Source: a bacterium (GTDB lineage: Bacteria > SAR324 > XYD2-FULL-50-16). Taken from it: a DNA stretch of 64,000 bases. Made by a program: the position numbers and the translations under genes. Of this stretch, positions 1 through 9,225 are shown piece by piece. The stretch is taken from contig JAHJTV010000073.1 of the NCBI GenBank assembly GCA_018829445.1, positions 62,001 to 126,000 on the forward strand, given 5' to 3'. Each line of letters begins with the position of its first letter. Position 1 is the first letter of the stretch. The notes below the pieces were generated by a model. The model ran no database searches and had not been told where the DNA came from. It saw only the letters and a list, made by a program, of their open reading frames with translations.

Positions 1-690
1 ATAAGCATAACCGCAAAAAATAAGCAGTGATATCACCAAAGAATACAGAAAATATTTTGTTGTCTGTTTGGGGTTAAAACGGGCAATTCCAAAATAATAG
101 CCAATAAAGGCGCTTAAGGAACTGTAGATCGCAAGGCGAAGAATCAGGGAAAATACAAGGTAGTAGAGAGAAGCTTCGCCGATTGTGAAGATATCATACA
201 GCGTTGCGGTCAAAGCGTAGCCGATACCTGCAAAAGCTCCATACATCATCCCATCTACCGGCTCGTCAAATTCTTTTGAGGGATAAAAAACATAACGGAC
301 AATGAAATAGATGCTTACAGCCGGAATAACGCCATTGACGAAAAGCGTTTGGGCAATGGGCAGTCGCACCGCATTCAACGACCAGGTATCGGTATTAAAG
401 ATAACAACACCTAAAAATCTGTTGAAGACGATAAAACCCACTATACCGGAAAAAAAAGCCAGTGCAACCATAGGTGTCGGCTCCGGATCTTCCCTGTCCA
501 GCACATAAAAGAACGATAACCAGATCAAAGCCGGGACCAATCCGGCGAAGAGAACCGTCAGGGTTCCCATGACAGTTTCCGTGCTGAGTAAAACGCCTCG
601 TACAAAAAAATGAAAAAGGGCGAATATGATTATTAACCCAAGGATGTTAAACAATCCCATATTAATAAGGTTACGTTTTCCTCGATTCAT
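1..690 (-). CDS. PrsW-like multi-pass membrane protein, catalytic motifs apparently missing (partial, C-terminus off the left edge)
   Basis: I translated the minus strand from an ATG at 690-688, which is preceded by GGGAG; the frame is open for 230 codons to the window edge. The protein is almost entirely hydrophobic, with about six membrane segments visible. Family hallmarks are present: a DREDPEP stretch after the second helix (about residue 66) and a DEPVDGMMYG segment followed by GIGYAL (about 145-165), as in PrsW/CPBP-like intramembrane metalloproteases. The family's EExxK helix motif is not visible; the equivalent helix reads GVIPAVSIYF. The later TEN motif reads TAT. I therefore infer a PrsW-fold protein that has probably lost protease activity. 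It is last in the minus-strand run that begins with the CHASE2 gene, 194 bases after the vWA gene. Confidence 0.6.
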   Translation of the reverse strand, partial: MNRGKRNLINMGLFNILGLIIIFALFHFFVRGVLLSTETVMGTLTVLFAGLVPALIWLSFFYVLDREDPEPTPMVALAFFSGIVGFIVFNRFLGVVIFNTDTWSLNAVRLPIAQTLFVNGVIPAVSIYFIVRYVFYPSKEFDEPVDGMMYGAFAGIGYALTATLYDIFTIGEASLYYLVFSLILRLAIYSSLSAFIGYYFGIARFNPKQTTKYFLYSLVISLLIFCGYAY

Positions 691-722
691 TAATATCTCC
701 CGGTGATTCATTCGAGTTATTC

Positions 723-754
723 AATTCGGAACGCCATCTATTGCGTTCCGAATT
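723..754. repeat. Perfect 12-bp inverted repeat between the vWA and PrsW-like genes
   Basis: AATTCGGAACGC (723-734) and GCGTTCCGAATT (743-754) are exact reverse complements around an 8-base loop. It lies 33 bases upstream of the PrsW-like start. No T-run follows on the minus strand, so it looks more like an operator or mRNA stem-loop than an intrinsic terminator. The function is unknown. Confidence 0.6.
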
Positions 755-884
755 CGTACCTGCTGAAGCAGAAAAATCCTATATAGGGGGTATCACGGTT
801 TAATGATGGGATTTTAAACGTCGATATAATCGAGAACAGGAGAATCAAAGGATTCCCCTAAATATCCCCACTATCCAATGATTG

Positions 885-1541
885 TTATTGATTTCCAATT
901 ATTTCGCTTAATAGTACCAGTAGTGCGTAGAACTCCTCAACGTTGCTGATGTTCTGTACATGGTCGGCAAAACTGTTGAATTCACCCACATTTGCCGAAC
1001 CAATACCGACAACGGCCAGGTAGATTTCGTTATTTGGGAACAGCTGTTTGATGATTCGTTTATGATCGTTTGGAGAATCTGTGTCTTCGCCATCTGTCAT
1101 CAGGATTAAAAATTTTGGAAAACTTCTTCCGAGCGCCTTTTCGGCTTGTAAGAGCTCATTAGCTCCCCTGGCAATTGCAGTGTAAATAGCCGTGGAGCCC
1201 AAACCGGGATGAGAAGCATTATTTAACACGAATTTTAATTCCTCGATGTCGTTGTAATGTGAGCAGTTGTAAAACGGTGTCGATAGGAATTTATCTTGTG
1301 ATCCGAACCAGGAGATCGAGATAAACTCTGCTGTTTCTCCCGGATGGAGCTGAGATCTTTCATAAAGGACATTTACAAATTCAGCAACACTGGCGTCCGT
1401 TGCCCGAAAATCCTGCTCACTTACTGAACCGGATGCGTCGATAATCACTTTATACATTAACGGCTCGTATCCAAAAGCCTGTTGAGCCCCAAACAGGAAA
1501 CAGATGGAGCAAATCAACAATAGTGTTTTATTCAGTTTCAT
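885..1541 (-). CDS. Exported von Willebrand factor A domain protein
   Basis: This is a 218-residue protein with an N-terminal signal peptide (hydrophobic residues 5-23, likely cleavage near AFG). It is followed directly by one vWA domain. The metal-ion-dependent adhesion site is complete: DASGS at residues 35-39, the conserved Thr in GSTAIYTA near residue 115, and the Asp of MTDGED near residue 150. Such domains bind protein ligands through a divalent metal, here presumably in the periplasm. The start is supported by AGGAGA upstream. It sits 20 bases after the exported protein at 1562-2407 and is likely co-transcribed with it. No enzyme domain is present, so a partner-binding or scaffold role is inferred. 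Confidence 0.8.
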   Translation of the reverse strand: MKLNKTLLLICSICFLFGAQQAFGYEPLMYKVIIDASGSVSEQDFRATDASVAEFVNVLYERSQLHPGETAEFISISWFGSQDKFLSTPFYNCSHYNDIEELKFVLNNASHPGLGSTAIYTAIARGANELLQAEKALGRSFPKFLILMTDGEDTDSPNDHKRIIKQLFPNNEIYLAVVGIGSANVGEFNSFADHVQNISNVEEFYALLVLLSEIIGNQ

Positions 1542-1561
1542 TATTTTCTCCTGGAGTCGGG

Positions 1562-2407
1562 TTAGTTGGATTCAACAGCTTTTTTCAATTCTTGTGCAAT
1601 CTGATGAAGTTGGGCAATGGTTTCCCTGGTGATGGGTTCATCATCTGTTGTTACCAGCCCCTTTATCTTCGGAAGTTGAGCTGCTATCTTCTTTAAGACT
1701 GGTTGACTTGCCACCAGGTCTTTCATGCTATCCAATGATCTGATATACACCTCGATTACATTGCCTTGAGTTAAAACTTTGGAGGCGTCCGCATCATAAT
1801 TCTTCATCAGACTTGAGGTACTGATATAAAGTGCTTCTATCCATCCGCCCAGGCTGACAGATACAGCCAGATGCTTATTTTTACGCTGGTTGAAAAGAAT
1901 TTCAGCAGAAGCAAAGATGTCATCAATCTTCTTTTCCGCTTCTTTTTGATTATTATCTTTTAAGGTCTGTTGCAGTTCGTTGATCTCTTTCTCCAGCCCC
2001 CGGGTCAGCTCCAGACTCTTGGTAAGTTTCATGAGGGTCACACCCAAATCCCTCTGCTGCTCTTTTGTCGGTGAGCCATACATCAGGGAGATTCCGTCCG
2101 CACAGCGGGCTCCAAGATTCAAGGCTTTGGTGGTTTCAGAGAGATACCGGGTTTCCGTATTAACCTCAACAATCCCTCCCAGTTCAAGGTCCGACTTTGA
2201 CAGGAGTTGAAAAATTATCATGGGTCGGGGTAAAACATACATGGTTTCATCATCGATCTTCAGGTTGAGCAACTCCGTTCCGAAATCCTTGCTCAACTTG
2301 AAGTCTTTTTTCTTAATCTTGGGGTCAGCAGCAAAACACTGACTGGCGAGAAAAGCCAGAACAACCAACAGTATTAAAAAACTTTTGGATTTTAGCTTTT
2401 GATTCAT
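1562..2407 (-). CDS. Exported protein of unknown function
   Basis: I do not recognise this 281-residue protein. It has a clear signal peptide (LILLVVLAFLASQCFA, cleavage before ADP), so it is probably periplasmic. The mature part is mostly helical, with a predicted coiled stretch around residues 130-165 rich in Lys, Glu and Gln. There are no recognisable catalytic motifs. An AAGGAG site precedes the ATG. It lies between the ABC exporter gene (60 bases upstream) and the vWA gene (20 bases downstream), which suggests it works with them at the cell envelope. Confidence 0.6.
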   Translation of the reverse strand: MNQKLKSKSFLILLVVLAFLASQCFAADPKIKKKDFKLSKDFGTELLNLKIDDETMYVLPRPMIIFQLLSKSDLELGGIVEVNTETRYLSETTKALNLGARCADGISLMYGSPTKEQQRDLGVTLMKLTKSLELTRGLEKEINELQQTLKDNNQKEAEKKIDDIFASAEILFNQRKNKHLAVSVSLGGWIEALYISTSSLMKNYDADASKVLTQGNVIEVYIRSLDSMKDLVASQPVLKKIAAQLPKIKGLVTTDDEPITRETIAQLHQIAQELKKAVESN

Positions 2408-2467
2408 TTTTTCTCCTTTTTTGAACAGTTTAAGGTTATTGAACCTTGGGGAAAATTGCTCTTGTTC

Positions 2468-5400
2468 TTACAATCCCGGTTTTAGCTGTCGCAATAACAG
2501 GAAAAAGCCGAACAAGTATAGCAATATTGAATACAACAATAAAACAAACACATCGCGCAGCCAGGTTTTCTCCAGCAAAGATTCCAATCTGGTGTCTTGC
2601 CATAAGCCTTGAGCGGTGGCGTGGAAAGGAGAAAGAAAATCGCCTCTCATTCGGTCAAAATAAAGATCCTCAATAAAACGGTTTTGCGATTTTTCCAGAG
2701 TTGATTTTATAGTATCATATTCTATATTCAGAGCTTTGATAGCGTTCTCCTTTTCTACAAAACCTGTCTTTCCTTGTCCACGCGATTCATTCAGGTTTTC
2801 ATATATAGCCCTTTTCTCCGATTCGTAGCGTTCGTCTATATCCCTGAGCGGATGAAACTCCCAATTGGCGGTTACAAACGCTTCGTATGCCCATCGAGAC
2901 GGCATGATTTGCGCCGGTGGAGGTGCTTGTAAACCATCCTTTTGCTGCCATAAGTAAACCTGCTCCCCCATGTTTTCAAAAGGCAGGAAGGCGCCCCCCA
3001 GAATAATCTGAGGAATTAGGATCAAGGGAACCAGATTGTAGGCTGCCACCGATGAGCGGATAAAGGTCGAAAAAAACAAACCGGTTGCTATGCCGCTAAA
3101 TGATACCAAAGTCATTAGGGCGATGTGAATTACCAGCAGTTCCGGCCTGATTTGCAGAATAAGGTGTGCAGGAATAAGACAGAGAATGCTTTGCAGCAAG
3201 GCAAACAGGGACAAGATTGAAAATTTAGAGAAATAGTAGCTGCCGATAGAAATGTTTTTAAGACTTTCACGATGCAATATTGCCCGTTCCTTGATGATTT
3301 CGGAAACGCTACTTGCCAGCCCTAGGAAAATTGCTGCCAGTACCAGGATGAACAGAAAAAAAGGATACTGCTCGTTCTCAATCATTGAGTAAGCCTGATC
3401 TTTGGGACTGTATTTGAATACAAAAGCTGAAAACAGTCCAATCAAGGGAGCCGCCAGAAAACTTATAAATAGGTTGGAATGATCACGCGATTTGCAGATG
3501 AATTGTCGTTTTAGTTGAAACCAGGTCTGCTTTATAATCGAAACGTTCGCTTTTGGGCCTGCAAGATTTGATACAGAATCTCCATATTCGAGATCTTCAT
3601 TTTGCCGATCTTTACCGAATTTTTCCTCGATTTTGGATACAATTTTCCAGAAGTCAGCAGATTCTGTTTTCAAACTTTTCATCAGAAGATTGGGATTGAC
3701 TTCATGGCATTCCGGGCATTCAATATAGTCCTTCAGTGAATTGGGCTCTTTAGACACCTCATTAAACAGTGTCAGCGCTTGTTTGGCATCGCCAAAATGC
3801 GCCAGTTTACCACCTTTATTCAGGATCAAAACCTTGTCGATCATCTTGTATATAACTGAAGAAGGCTGATGAATGACCATTAATACAATTTTTCCCTGGT
3901 TTGCCAGTCGTTTCAACAAGGCTACAATCTCTTCAGCATCCTGGGAGGAGAGACCGCTGGTGGGCTCGTCCAGAATCAAGACATCCGGATCTCCCACCAG
4001 TTCAAGGGCGATATTCAAGCGCTTACGTTCTCCTCCGGAAAGCACTCGCTTTTCGATGCTCCCCACCACTGAGTGTGCTTTCTCCGCAAGTCCCACGTCT
4101 TTTAAGATTGCCATGAGATGCTCTTCCGTTTCTTGCCTGCTTTTGTTTGCGTGCGGAAACAGGAGCTTTTCCGCATAAAACAGATTTTCCAAGGTTGTCA
4201 GAGGTTCCATTAGAATGTCGTCTTGAGGAACAAACCCCAACTTGTTTCCCAGTGTCAGTAAACCTCTTGGTAGTGGGTACTGATTAGCTTCCACCGCACC
4301 GACAACCGGTTTCATTTTCCCCAGGAGTGTGTTTAGGAGGGTGGATTTTCCGGAACCGGCGGGTCCCAGAACAGCCCCCAGATCCCCGGCATTCATGGAC
4401 AGCATGATGTTTTCGATAGCGTTCCTGTCACTGTTCTTATATCGGGAGGAAACATTTATCATGCTAATGTTGGTCAACTGAATCTTCCGAGCGTGAAAAA
4501 CTGATTCGGGATTTTTGAGATCAATCCGCACAAAAATGTTTCCTATAAGGAGATTATCATCGTGAATAACTTCCACAGGGGGCACAATCGGATTTCCGTT
4601 TTTTAATAACTGCTGACTGCAGCCGGAAAGGGTTATTAACGTTTTTGTATAATCATTTGTCAGCCTCAGAGTGCAGTCCTTCGGTAATGAGGAATCAAGT
4701 TGATGAAGTCTCAAGACCTGGTTGTCTTGTTCGGGTAGTTTAAAAAGATTTCTGGAACCGATATCAGAAAGAACAATTGTTCCGGATAGACCTTTTACAG
4801 ACAGCGTCTCACCATTAAAAATCTTAAAAGATACCGGGCTCTCAAATTCCATACCTGATATTTGAATAGACATATCAGATTTTAAGGCTTCCAGCGTAAT
4901 CGTGTTTTGGTGAGTAATAACTTTAAAAATAGATTCTTTCGTAGCCGAATCTGACAGCTGAATGGAGTTTTGTTGTCGAACAATCCAACTGGTCTGTCTT
5001 TTGTCTGATGCCTTTTCTGTAAACAACTGCTCAATTTCATCACGATTAAACCCGAAATGAATACCGTCAAAATAGACAGTATCGGAGGCATTGAATTCGC
5101 AATAATAGTAATTGTTCGTAATCGGATCACCGTTAACAAAAACGTCTGTGCTGTTCAGGGAGATAAAATAACATTTGTCACCAAGTTTTAAAAAAGCGGC
5201 CTTCCCGTTAAATGAACTGAATGGGATGTCAGCCCTGGTCTGAAATCCTCCAATAGAGAGCACATTGCCGTTTTTTGACAGTGCTTCAAACTCCGATTGA
5301 AAAATGTGAAACATGGTTTGAGAACTCTCAAATGGGATTTTTAATTCCTTTGAGATCTCCGTCAGAAGTACCAGCTCTTTTGGATTTGGCGTATCAACAA

Positions 5401-5677
5401 AAGAAAGCGCAAGCAGATCAAGAAAAAACGCTTGAACTTCAGGTGATGTTAAGGTTTTAAGTAATTTTCCGCATTCGTCTTTTAATTCACCGGGGTGATC
5501 GGCTGCTGTTTCTATCAATTCCAGCACCAATTCCGGACCATTAATCCCTGCCTCTCCCAGGAGGCTTCTGACGACAATTGTCACCTCCTTCTCGCTGATT
5601 TCCCTGTCGACCAGGATAACCTGTATATATAATCGGATTTTGGCCAGTAGAAGATCTCTCTCAACCACATCTTTCAT
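2468..5677 (-). CDS. ABCG-type exporter half-transporter with N-terminal TerB-like and FHA-like domains
   Basis: The protein has 1069 residues and an unusual order. Residues 1-130 are helical and resemble the TerB fold (DREISEKEV near the start of a helix). Residues 140-420 are beta-rich and resemble two FHA-like modules. An ATP-binding cassette follows, with Walker A GPAGSGKS at 438-445, signature LSGGERKR and Walker B LILDEPTSG with Glu 571. The C-terminus is an ABC2-type permease of about six helices (about 750-1060) with a long charged extracytoplasmic insert between the last two helices. FHA-fused ABCG transporters are known in cyanobacteria and some proteobacteria; the FHA part usually reads Ser/Thr phosphorylation. 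The gene is 23 bases downstream of the FecR-like gene. The substrate is unknown. Confidence 0.82.
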   Translation of the reverse strand: MKDVVERDLLLAKIRLYIQVILVDREISEKEVTIVVRSLLGEAGINGPELVLELIETAADHPGELKDECGKLLKTLTSPEVQAFFLDLLALSFVDTPNPKELVLLTEISKELKIPFESSQTMFHIFQSEFEALSKNGNVLSIGGFQTRADIPFSSFNGKAAFLKLGDKCYFISLNSTDVFVNGDPITNNYYYCEFNASDTVYFDGIHFGFNRDEIEQLFTEKASDKRQTSWIVRQQNSIQLSDSATKESIFKVITHQNTITLEALKSDMSIQISGMEFESPVSFKIFNGETLSVKGLSGTIVLSDIGSRNLFKLPEQDNQVLRLHQLDSSLPKDCTLRLTNDYTKTLITLSGCSQQLLKNGNPIVPPVEVIHDDNLLIGNIFVRIDLKNPESVFHARKIQLTNISMINVSSRYKNSDRNAIENIMLSMNAGDLGAVLGPAGSGKSTLLNTLLGKMKPVVGAVEANQYPLPRGLLTLGNKLGFVPQDDILMEPLTTLENLFYAEKLLFPHANKSRQETEEHLMAILKDVGLAEKAHSVVGSIEKRVLSGGERKRLNIALELVGDPDVLILDEPTSGLSSQDAEEIVALLKRLANQGKIVLMVIHQPSSVIYKMIDKVLILNKGGKLAHFGDAKQALTLFNEVSKEPNSLKDYIECPECHEVNPNLLMKSLKTESADFWKIVSKIEEKFGKDRQNEDLEYGDSVSNLAGPKANVSIIKQTWFQLKRQFICKSRDHSNLFISFLAAPLIGLFSAFVFKYSPKDQAYSMIENEQYPFFLFILVLAAIFLGLASSVSEIIKERAILHRESLKNISIGSYYFSKFSILSLFALLQSILCLIPAHLILQIRPELLVIHIALMTLVSFSGIATGLFFSTFIRSSVAAYNLVPLILIPQIILGGAFLPFENMGEQVYLWQQKDGLQAPPPAQIMPSRWAYEAFVTANWEFHPLRDIDERYESEKRAIYENLNESRGQGKTGFVEKENAIKALNIEYDTIKSTLEKSQNRFIEDLYFDRMRGDFLSPFHATAQGLWQDTRLESLLEKTWLRDVFVLLLYSILLYLFGFFLLLRQLKPGL

Positions 5678-5700
5678 ATCTACTCTTTCGGTTTTTTGGA

Positions 5701-6339
5701 TTAGTTTTGATAAGTTACTTCAATTTTTTCCAGGGTTTCTATTGCTTCTTTCCTCATGTTATAATCGCAATATAAGTAGTGTAGAGCCCATAGGTAATCA
5801 ATGGTTTCTTCTTCAAACCAGGACTTAACCTCAAGAATTTCCTGTTTAATCGATTGCCCTCTGGTCAGGAGAGTTGAAGTATCTCTTGATTCAATTGAAG
5901 CAGACTTTGCAAAACGATCTTTCAGAGTCAATTTGACTGCGCGATCCTTATCCGCCTGGTTTTCATTTTCCGACTGATAGCTGAAACGAACCATTTTGCT
6001 GGTATACGTTTTTTTATTTTTATCGGTTACTGTCTTTTTCTCGTCAGGTTCAGGAATGAAAATTCTGCTTCCGCTTTCAAGATCCAGGATCACAAGCCTG
6101 CTATTCATTCCAACCGTAACAATCGCACCATCGTAGAGTTTCATCCCGCGAGTTGCTGCCTGTTCTTGTGAATCATTCAGTACCGTTGAGTCACCCTCAA
6201 CCTGCAGTACGATCCCCAGTGGCAGGTTTGAATCCGCAAATGATTCGCTATTAAGAAACAGCAACAAGAGCCCGATCAGTAAGGCGCTGATGGTATTCTG
6301 CTGCCAGTTTTTTTTAACAGCGTTTAATTTTCCATTCAT
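5701..6339 (-). CDS. FecR-like exported protein
   Basis: This 212-residue protein has one N-terminal hydrophobic segment (about residues 17-35, signal peptide or anchor). A FecR-type beta domain follows at about 40-140: the pattern VLQVEGDSTVLN, then a Gly-Met-x-Leu-x-Asp-Gly turn and ILDLESGSRIFIPEP. The C-terminal 70 residues are helical and end in a short TPR-like piece (WALHYLYCDYNMRKEAIETL). FecR domains sit in the periplasm and pass signals to partner proteins. The gene lies between CHASE2 and ABC/FHA genes, and the same FecR plus CHASE2 pairing recurs at 17-22 kb, so the two proteins probably act together. An AAGGAAAG site supports the start. Confidence 0.72.
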   Translation of the reverse strand: MNGKLNAVKKNWQQNTISALLIGLLLLFLNSESFADSNLPLGIVLQVEGDSTVLNDSQEQAATRGMKLYDGAIVTVGMNSRLVILDLESGSRIFIPEPDEKKTVTDKNKKTYTSKMVRFSYQSENENQADKDRAVKLTLKDRFAKSASIESRDTSTLLTRGQSIKQEILEVKSWFEEETIDYLWALHYLYCDYNMRKEAIETLEKIEVTYQN

Positions 6340-6520
6340 TTCAATCTTTCCTTTTTACGTTTATTCTGGTTTTCCCCACACGGGGAGGTCATATCAAATA
6401 TGACTTTCAATTTGCCAGTTGCATGCCAATTTGAAAAATCCTGAAATTACAGTCAATATGCTCCGACGTCGTTTGGATATGCGAATATATTATACATAAG
6501 CTAGAAAATCTTCTACTTCG

Positions 6521-8833
6521 TCATTTTGCGGATCTAAAAATAGCATCCTCCGGCATCAGTCTTTCAAATGCAGGTTTACAATCTTCAGTTAATCCCGCGT
6601 AGAGACATTTTCCTTTTTTATAGCCGACAAACTGGAACAACTCTTCACGATGGTGCAGTATACAATTACCTGCAACAATCCAGGGGTCAAGCCGCAACAA
6701 GGAACCGTGAATATCAGTGCTGCGCATGTGATTATATAAATATAATAATTCTACTGTTAACTGCTGCCGGGTTGAGATCTCTCCCAGGTAGCAAGCCGGA
6801 CCGTTATAGAACATGCATTTCCATGTATACTCGTCACCGGAGATCGATTGAATGGCGATGGGCTTGATTAGCGAAATTGTTTTCAAAAAAGTTACGTGTT
6901 CTTCAATCTGCTCTAAAAGGGAGCTGATGCTAGCAATAGCCGCTTCCTGATCTTGATCACTTTTAGATGAGCTGGTGTGGTGCCGCCATTTATTTCTCAT
7001 CCCAACTGCATCATCCAGGGCTTTTTCGAAAGGCTGCAGCCTTTTTTTACTGGTTCCTACCAGGGAGAAATAGATCTGCGGGAAAAAGGATCGTTGCGCA
7101 TCCAATTCGGATTTAAAATTTTTCCCGAACCTGGCCAATGCATACTTGTAGCGACCCAGGGATGGTTTTCCAAGGCTTTTCTCCCAATCACCGATGGAAA
7201 GGGGTGACAGTTTCTTTTGATACCAAAAGTAATCCGCCCATTGAAACAACCCCAGCAGCTGTATCCAGAAAATCACCAGATCAATCCGCGCCAGCAAAAC
7301 CGAAGTCGAATCAGCCTTTATTGCCAGGGCTTGTTCCGCCTGGACAATAAGCAATGGCTTTCTCTCTTCCCAGGGAACATGGACAAGCTCCTGCTGCGAT
7401 TCTTCGAAATCATAGCGATAATTGGTTGCCAGACGCTTTGCTAACTGTCGATTATAGAGATAGCTGCTGCCAAGATAACAACACAAAATGGCGGAGCAGG
7501 GAACAATAAGAGGCAGGTAGACGCTGTTCCAGAAAGCCAGTCCAACCAGGAAAACATACACAACCAGCACAGACATAAAAAAGAGGCGCCGTCCCGAACT
7601 GGAAACCAGCAACCTTCCCCATTCGATACTGAGCCAGCCAAGTGTGCAGTAAAGCAGGAGTGATAAAAGCGGCCAGCGATAACAGGGATAGAGAGGGATA
7701 TCCCCGTTCACAAGAGCATTAGCTGTTGATAAAATAGCGTATAAACCTGGGGTGAAAGGGATATCTGATTCTTTTCCCGAAGTTTCCCTTTTTGGTGAAA
7801 TGTCCTCTCCTTCAAAGGCAAGCACACTTCTCCTGCTCTCATCTCTGTTTATTTGGAGACTGATAGAACCGAATAAGGTATAGGGCCAATCATGCTGGTC
7901 GTCAACATTATGAGTAAAACCAACCAGGACGGTTTTGGGGAATGTTTTAAATCTGCTCCAGTAACGATCACTCTCAAAAACAGGTTGCAGCACAATTTTT
8001 TGTATTTCGTGATCATCGGTCTTAACAGAATCGTATGCTTTGGTAAGATTTTTCATCTCCTTCCGGGATGCCCTGTCAAATCCAAGCGGGTGATAGCTGA
8101 ATTGCAGGGGTAATGTTCCATCAGGATAATGGTTAACAATGTCTAAGTGTACTGGAGAGTATTGCAATGCCAGTGCGAACGCCGTATAAGGAAGGTTTAT
8201 GGAACCATTGGGAGTTTGAAAAGTGTGGAAGGGTTGGTACAGTTTGCTCTCGCTGGTGAGGGTGGTAACATAGTTCAGCTTTGCGCCAAGTATCAATAAC
8301 GGTTTGATCGTTGGACTATAAATGGTTTCGTTCTCGATTTTTCTAACCGGCATGAACACTTTTTTATAGCACGACAACGCATCAACCAGAGCAGCTGCAT
8401 CTTCGGCTCCCTCATCGGATTCCAGGTATTTGCCCATCCAGCTTTCAGAGTTTAGAAAAAAATCAAACAAAACGATTTCAGCACCCAGGATGCAGGATAG
8501 TTTCAGGTTGTCGGCGAGCCTAAAAATTTGATAGCGGGATTGATACAGATCCGGTGAGGCATTATAGGTTTCTGAGGTGTAGAGATCAAGTATTACAGCA
8601 TCGATTGGAGGAGAATTGTTCACTTCCGCTTTATAATACCAAAGATAATGATTGAATCCCTCTTCAAACAATCGCACTTTGCGGGAGGTCCAATCATGAG
8701 ATCTGATGATAAGGGAAAGAACCGCCAATATCAACACAAACACCAGTGATTTTGCAGTGTACGTCTTCAAAAAGACCAAAAGCAGATCCTTGCCGAGCGC
8801 TTTAAATCCACTCCTCAGTTTAACGCCGATTGC
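6521..8833 (-). CDS. CHASE2-domain membrane sensor with C-terminal HEPN-like module
   Basis: I chose the ATG at 8833; a TTG at 8878 would add 15 residues, and neither has a clear ribosome site. A membrane helix near residues 25-45 is followed by a large extracytoplasmic CHASE2 domain (to about 360) and three more helices (about 380-460). The cytoplasmic tail of about 300 residues carries no cyclase, kinase or GGDEF signature. Instead it has an SIGDW motif near 542 and GMRNKWRHH at 611-619. The Arg613-x4-His618 spacing is that of HEPN RNases. A segment with YNGPACYL follows. The same layout occurs in the CHASE2 gene at 20.5 kb and in the kinase N-terminus at 32 kb. This is probably the first gene of the minus-strand run. 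Confidence 0.78.
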   Translation of the reverse strand, partial: AIGVKLRSGFKALGKDLLLVFLKTYTAKSLVFVLILAVLSLIIRSHDWTSRKVRLFEEGFNHYLWYYKAEVNNSPPIDAVILDLYTSETYNASPDLYQSRYQIFRLADNLKLSCILGAEIVLFDFFLNSESWMGKYLESDEGAEDAAALVDALSCYKKVFMPVRKIENETIYSPTIKPLLILGAKLNYVTTLTSESKLYQPFHTFQTPNGSINLPYTAFALALQYSPVHLDIVNHYPDGTLPLQFSYHPLGFDRASRKEMKNLTKAYDSVKTDDHEIQKIVLQPVFESDRYWSRFKTFPKTVLVGFTHNVDDQHDWPYTLFGSISLQINRDESRRSVLAFEGEDISPKRETSGKESDIPFTPGLYAILSTANALVNGDIPLYPCYRWPLLSLLLYCTLGWLSIEWGRLLVSSSGRRLFFMSVLVVYVFLVGLAFWNSVYLPLIVPCSAILCCYLGSSYLYNRQLAKRLATNYRYDFEESQQELVHVPWEERKPLLIVQAEQALAIKADSTSVLLARIDLVIFWIQLLGLFQWADYFWYQKKLSPLSIGDWEKSLGKPSLGRYKYALARFGKNFKSELDAQRSFFPQIYFSLVGTSKKRLQPFEKALDDAVGMRNKWRHHTSSSKSDQDQEAAIASISSLLEQIEEHVTFLKTISLIKPIAIQSISGDEYTWKCMFYNGPACYLGEISTRQQLTVELLYLYNHMRSTDIHGSLLRLDPWIVAGNCILHHREELFQFVGYKKGKCLYAGLTEDCKPAFERLMPEDAIFRSAK

Positions 8834-8878
8834 CATATTTAGTAGTAACAATAAACCAAATTGTAAAGAACCGATCAA

Positions 8879-9225
8879 GCGAGAAATATTTTACACCTAT
8901 TTTCCAGTTACTTAATCATTGCATTCAGAAATCGTCAATCAATAATCTGTTTATTCAAAACAATTTCAACTCTGAATCGGAATATCTACCATTGATTTTT
9001 GTTAAGGTGGCTGATATTGGATTGAGAAAATGAAGTATCGGTTTTAAAGGGATTATTCCCTGGCGGGAGTAAAACATGATCGCTGGAGAGTCGCTGCCAC
9101 TAAACAAAAAAAGGAAGCACTGTACGCGTTTGTCAAATTACGCCGGAGTAGTGTCAGCAGATACCAAGGATTAAACTGAAGAAAATCAATTACAATAGAA
9201 TTTTTATATCTTAGGAGTCAACCAA
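8879..9225. other. Intergenic region between divergent genes
   Basis: These 347 bases separate the divergent CHASE2 and TerB-like genes and must hold both promoters. No promoter is clear enough to place. A TAGGAGT ribosome site lies just before 9226. A start-less 43-codon open stretch ends at 9179 and resembles coding sequence in composition, perhaps a gene remnant. Nothing else is recognisable. Confidence 0.4.

Noticed and set aside
9047..9179. A 43-codon open stretch (ends SRYQGLN) before the 9226 gene
   Set aside because: No start codon or ribosome site and no recognised family; possibly a gene remnant but unsupported.
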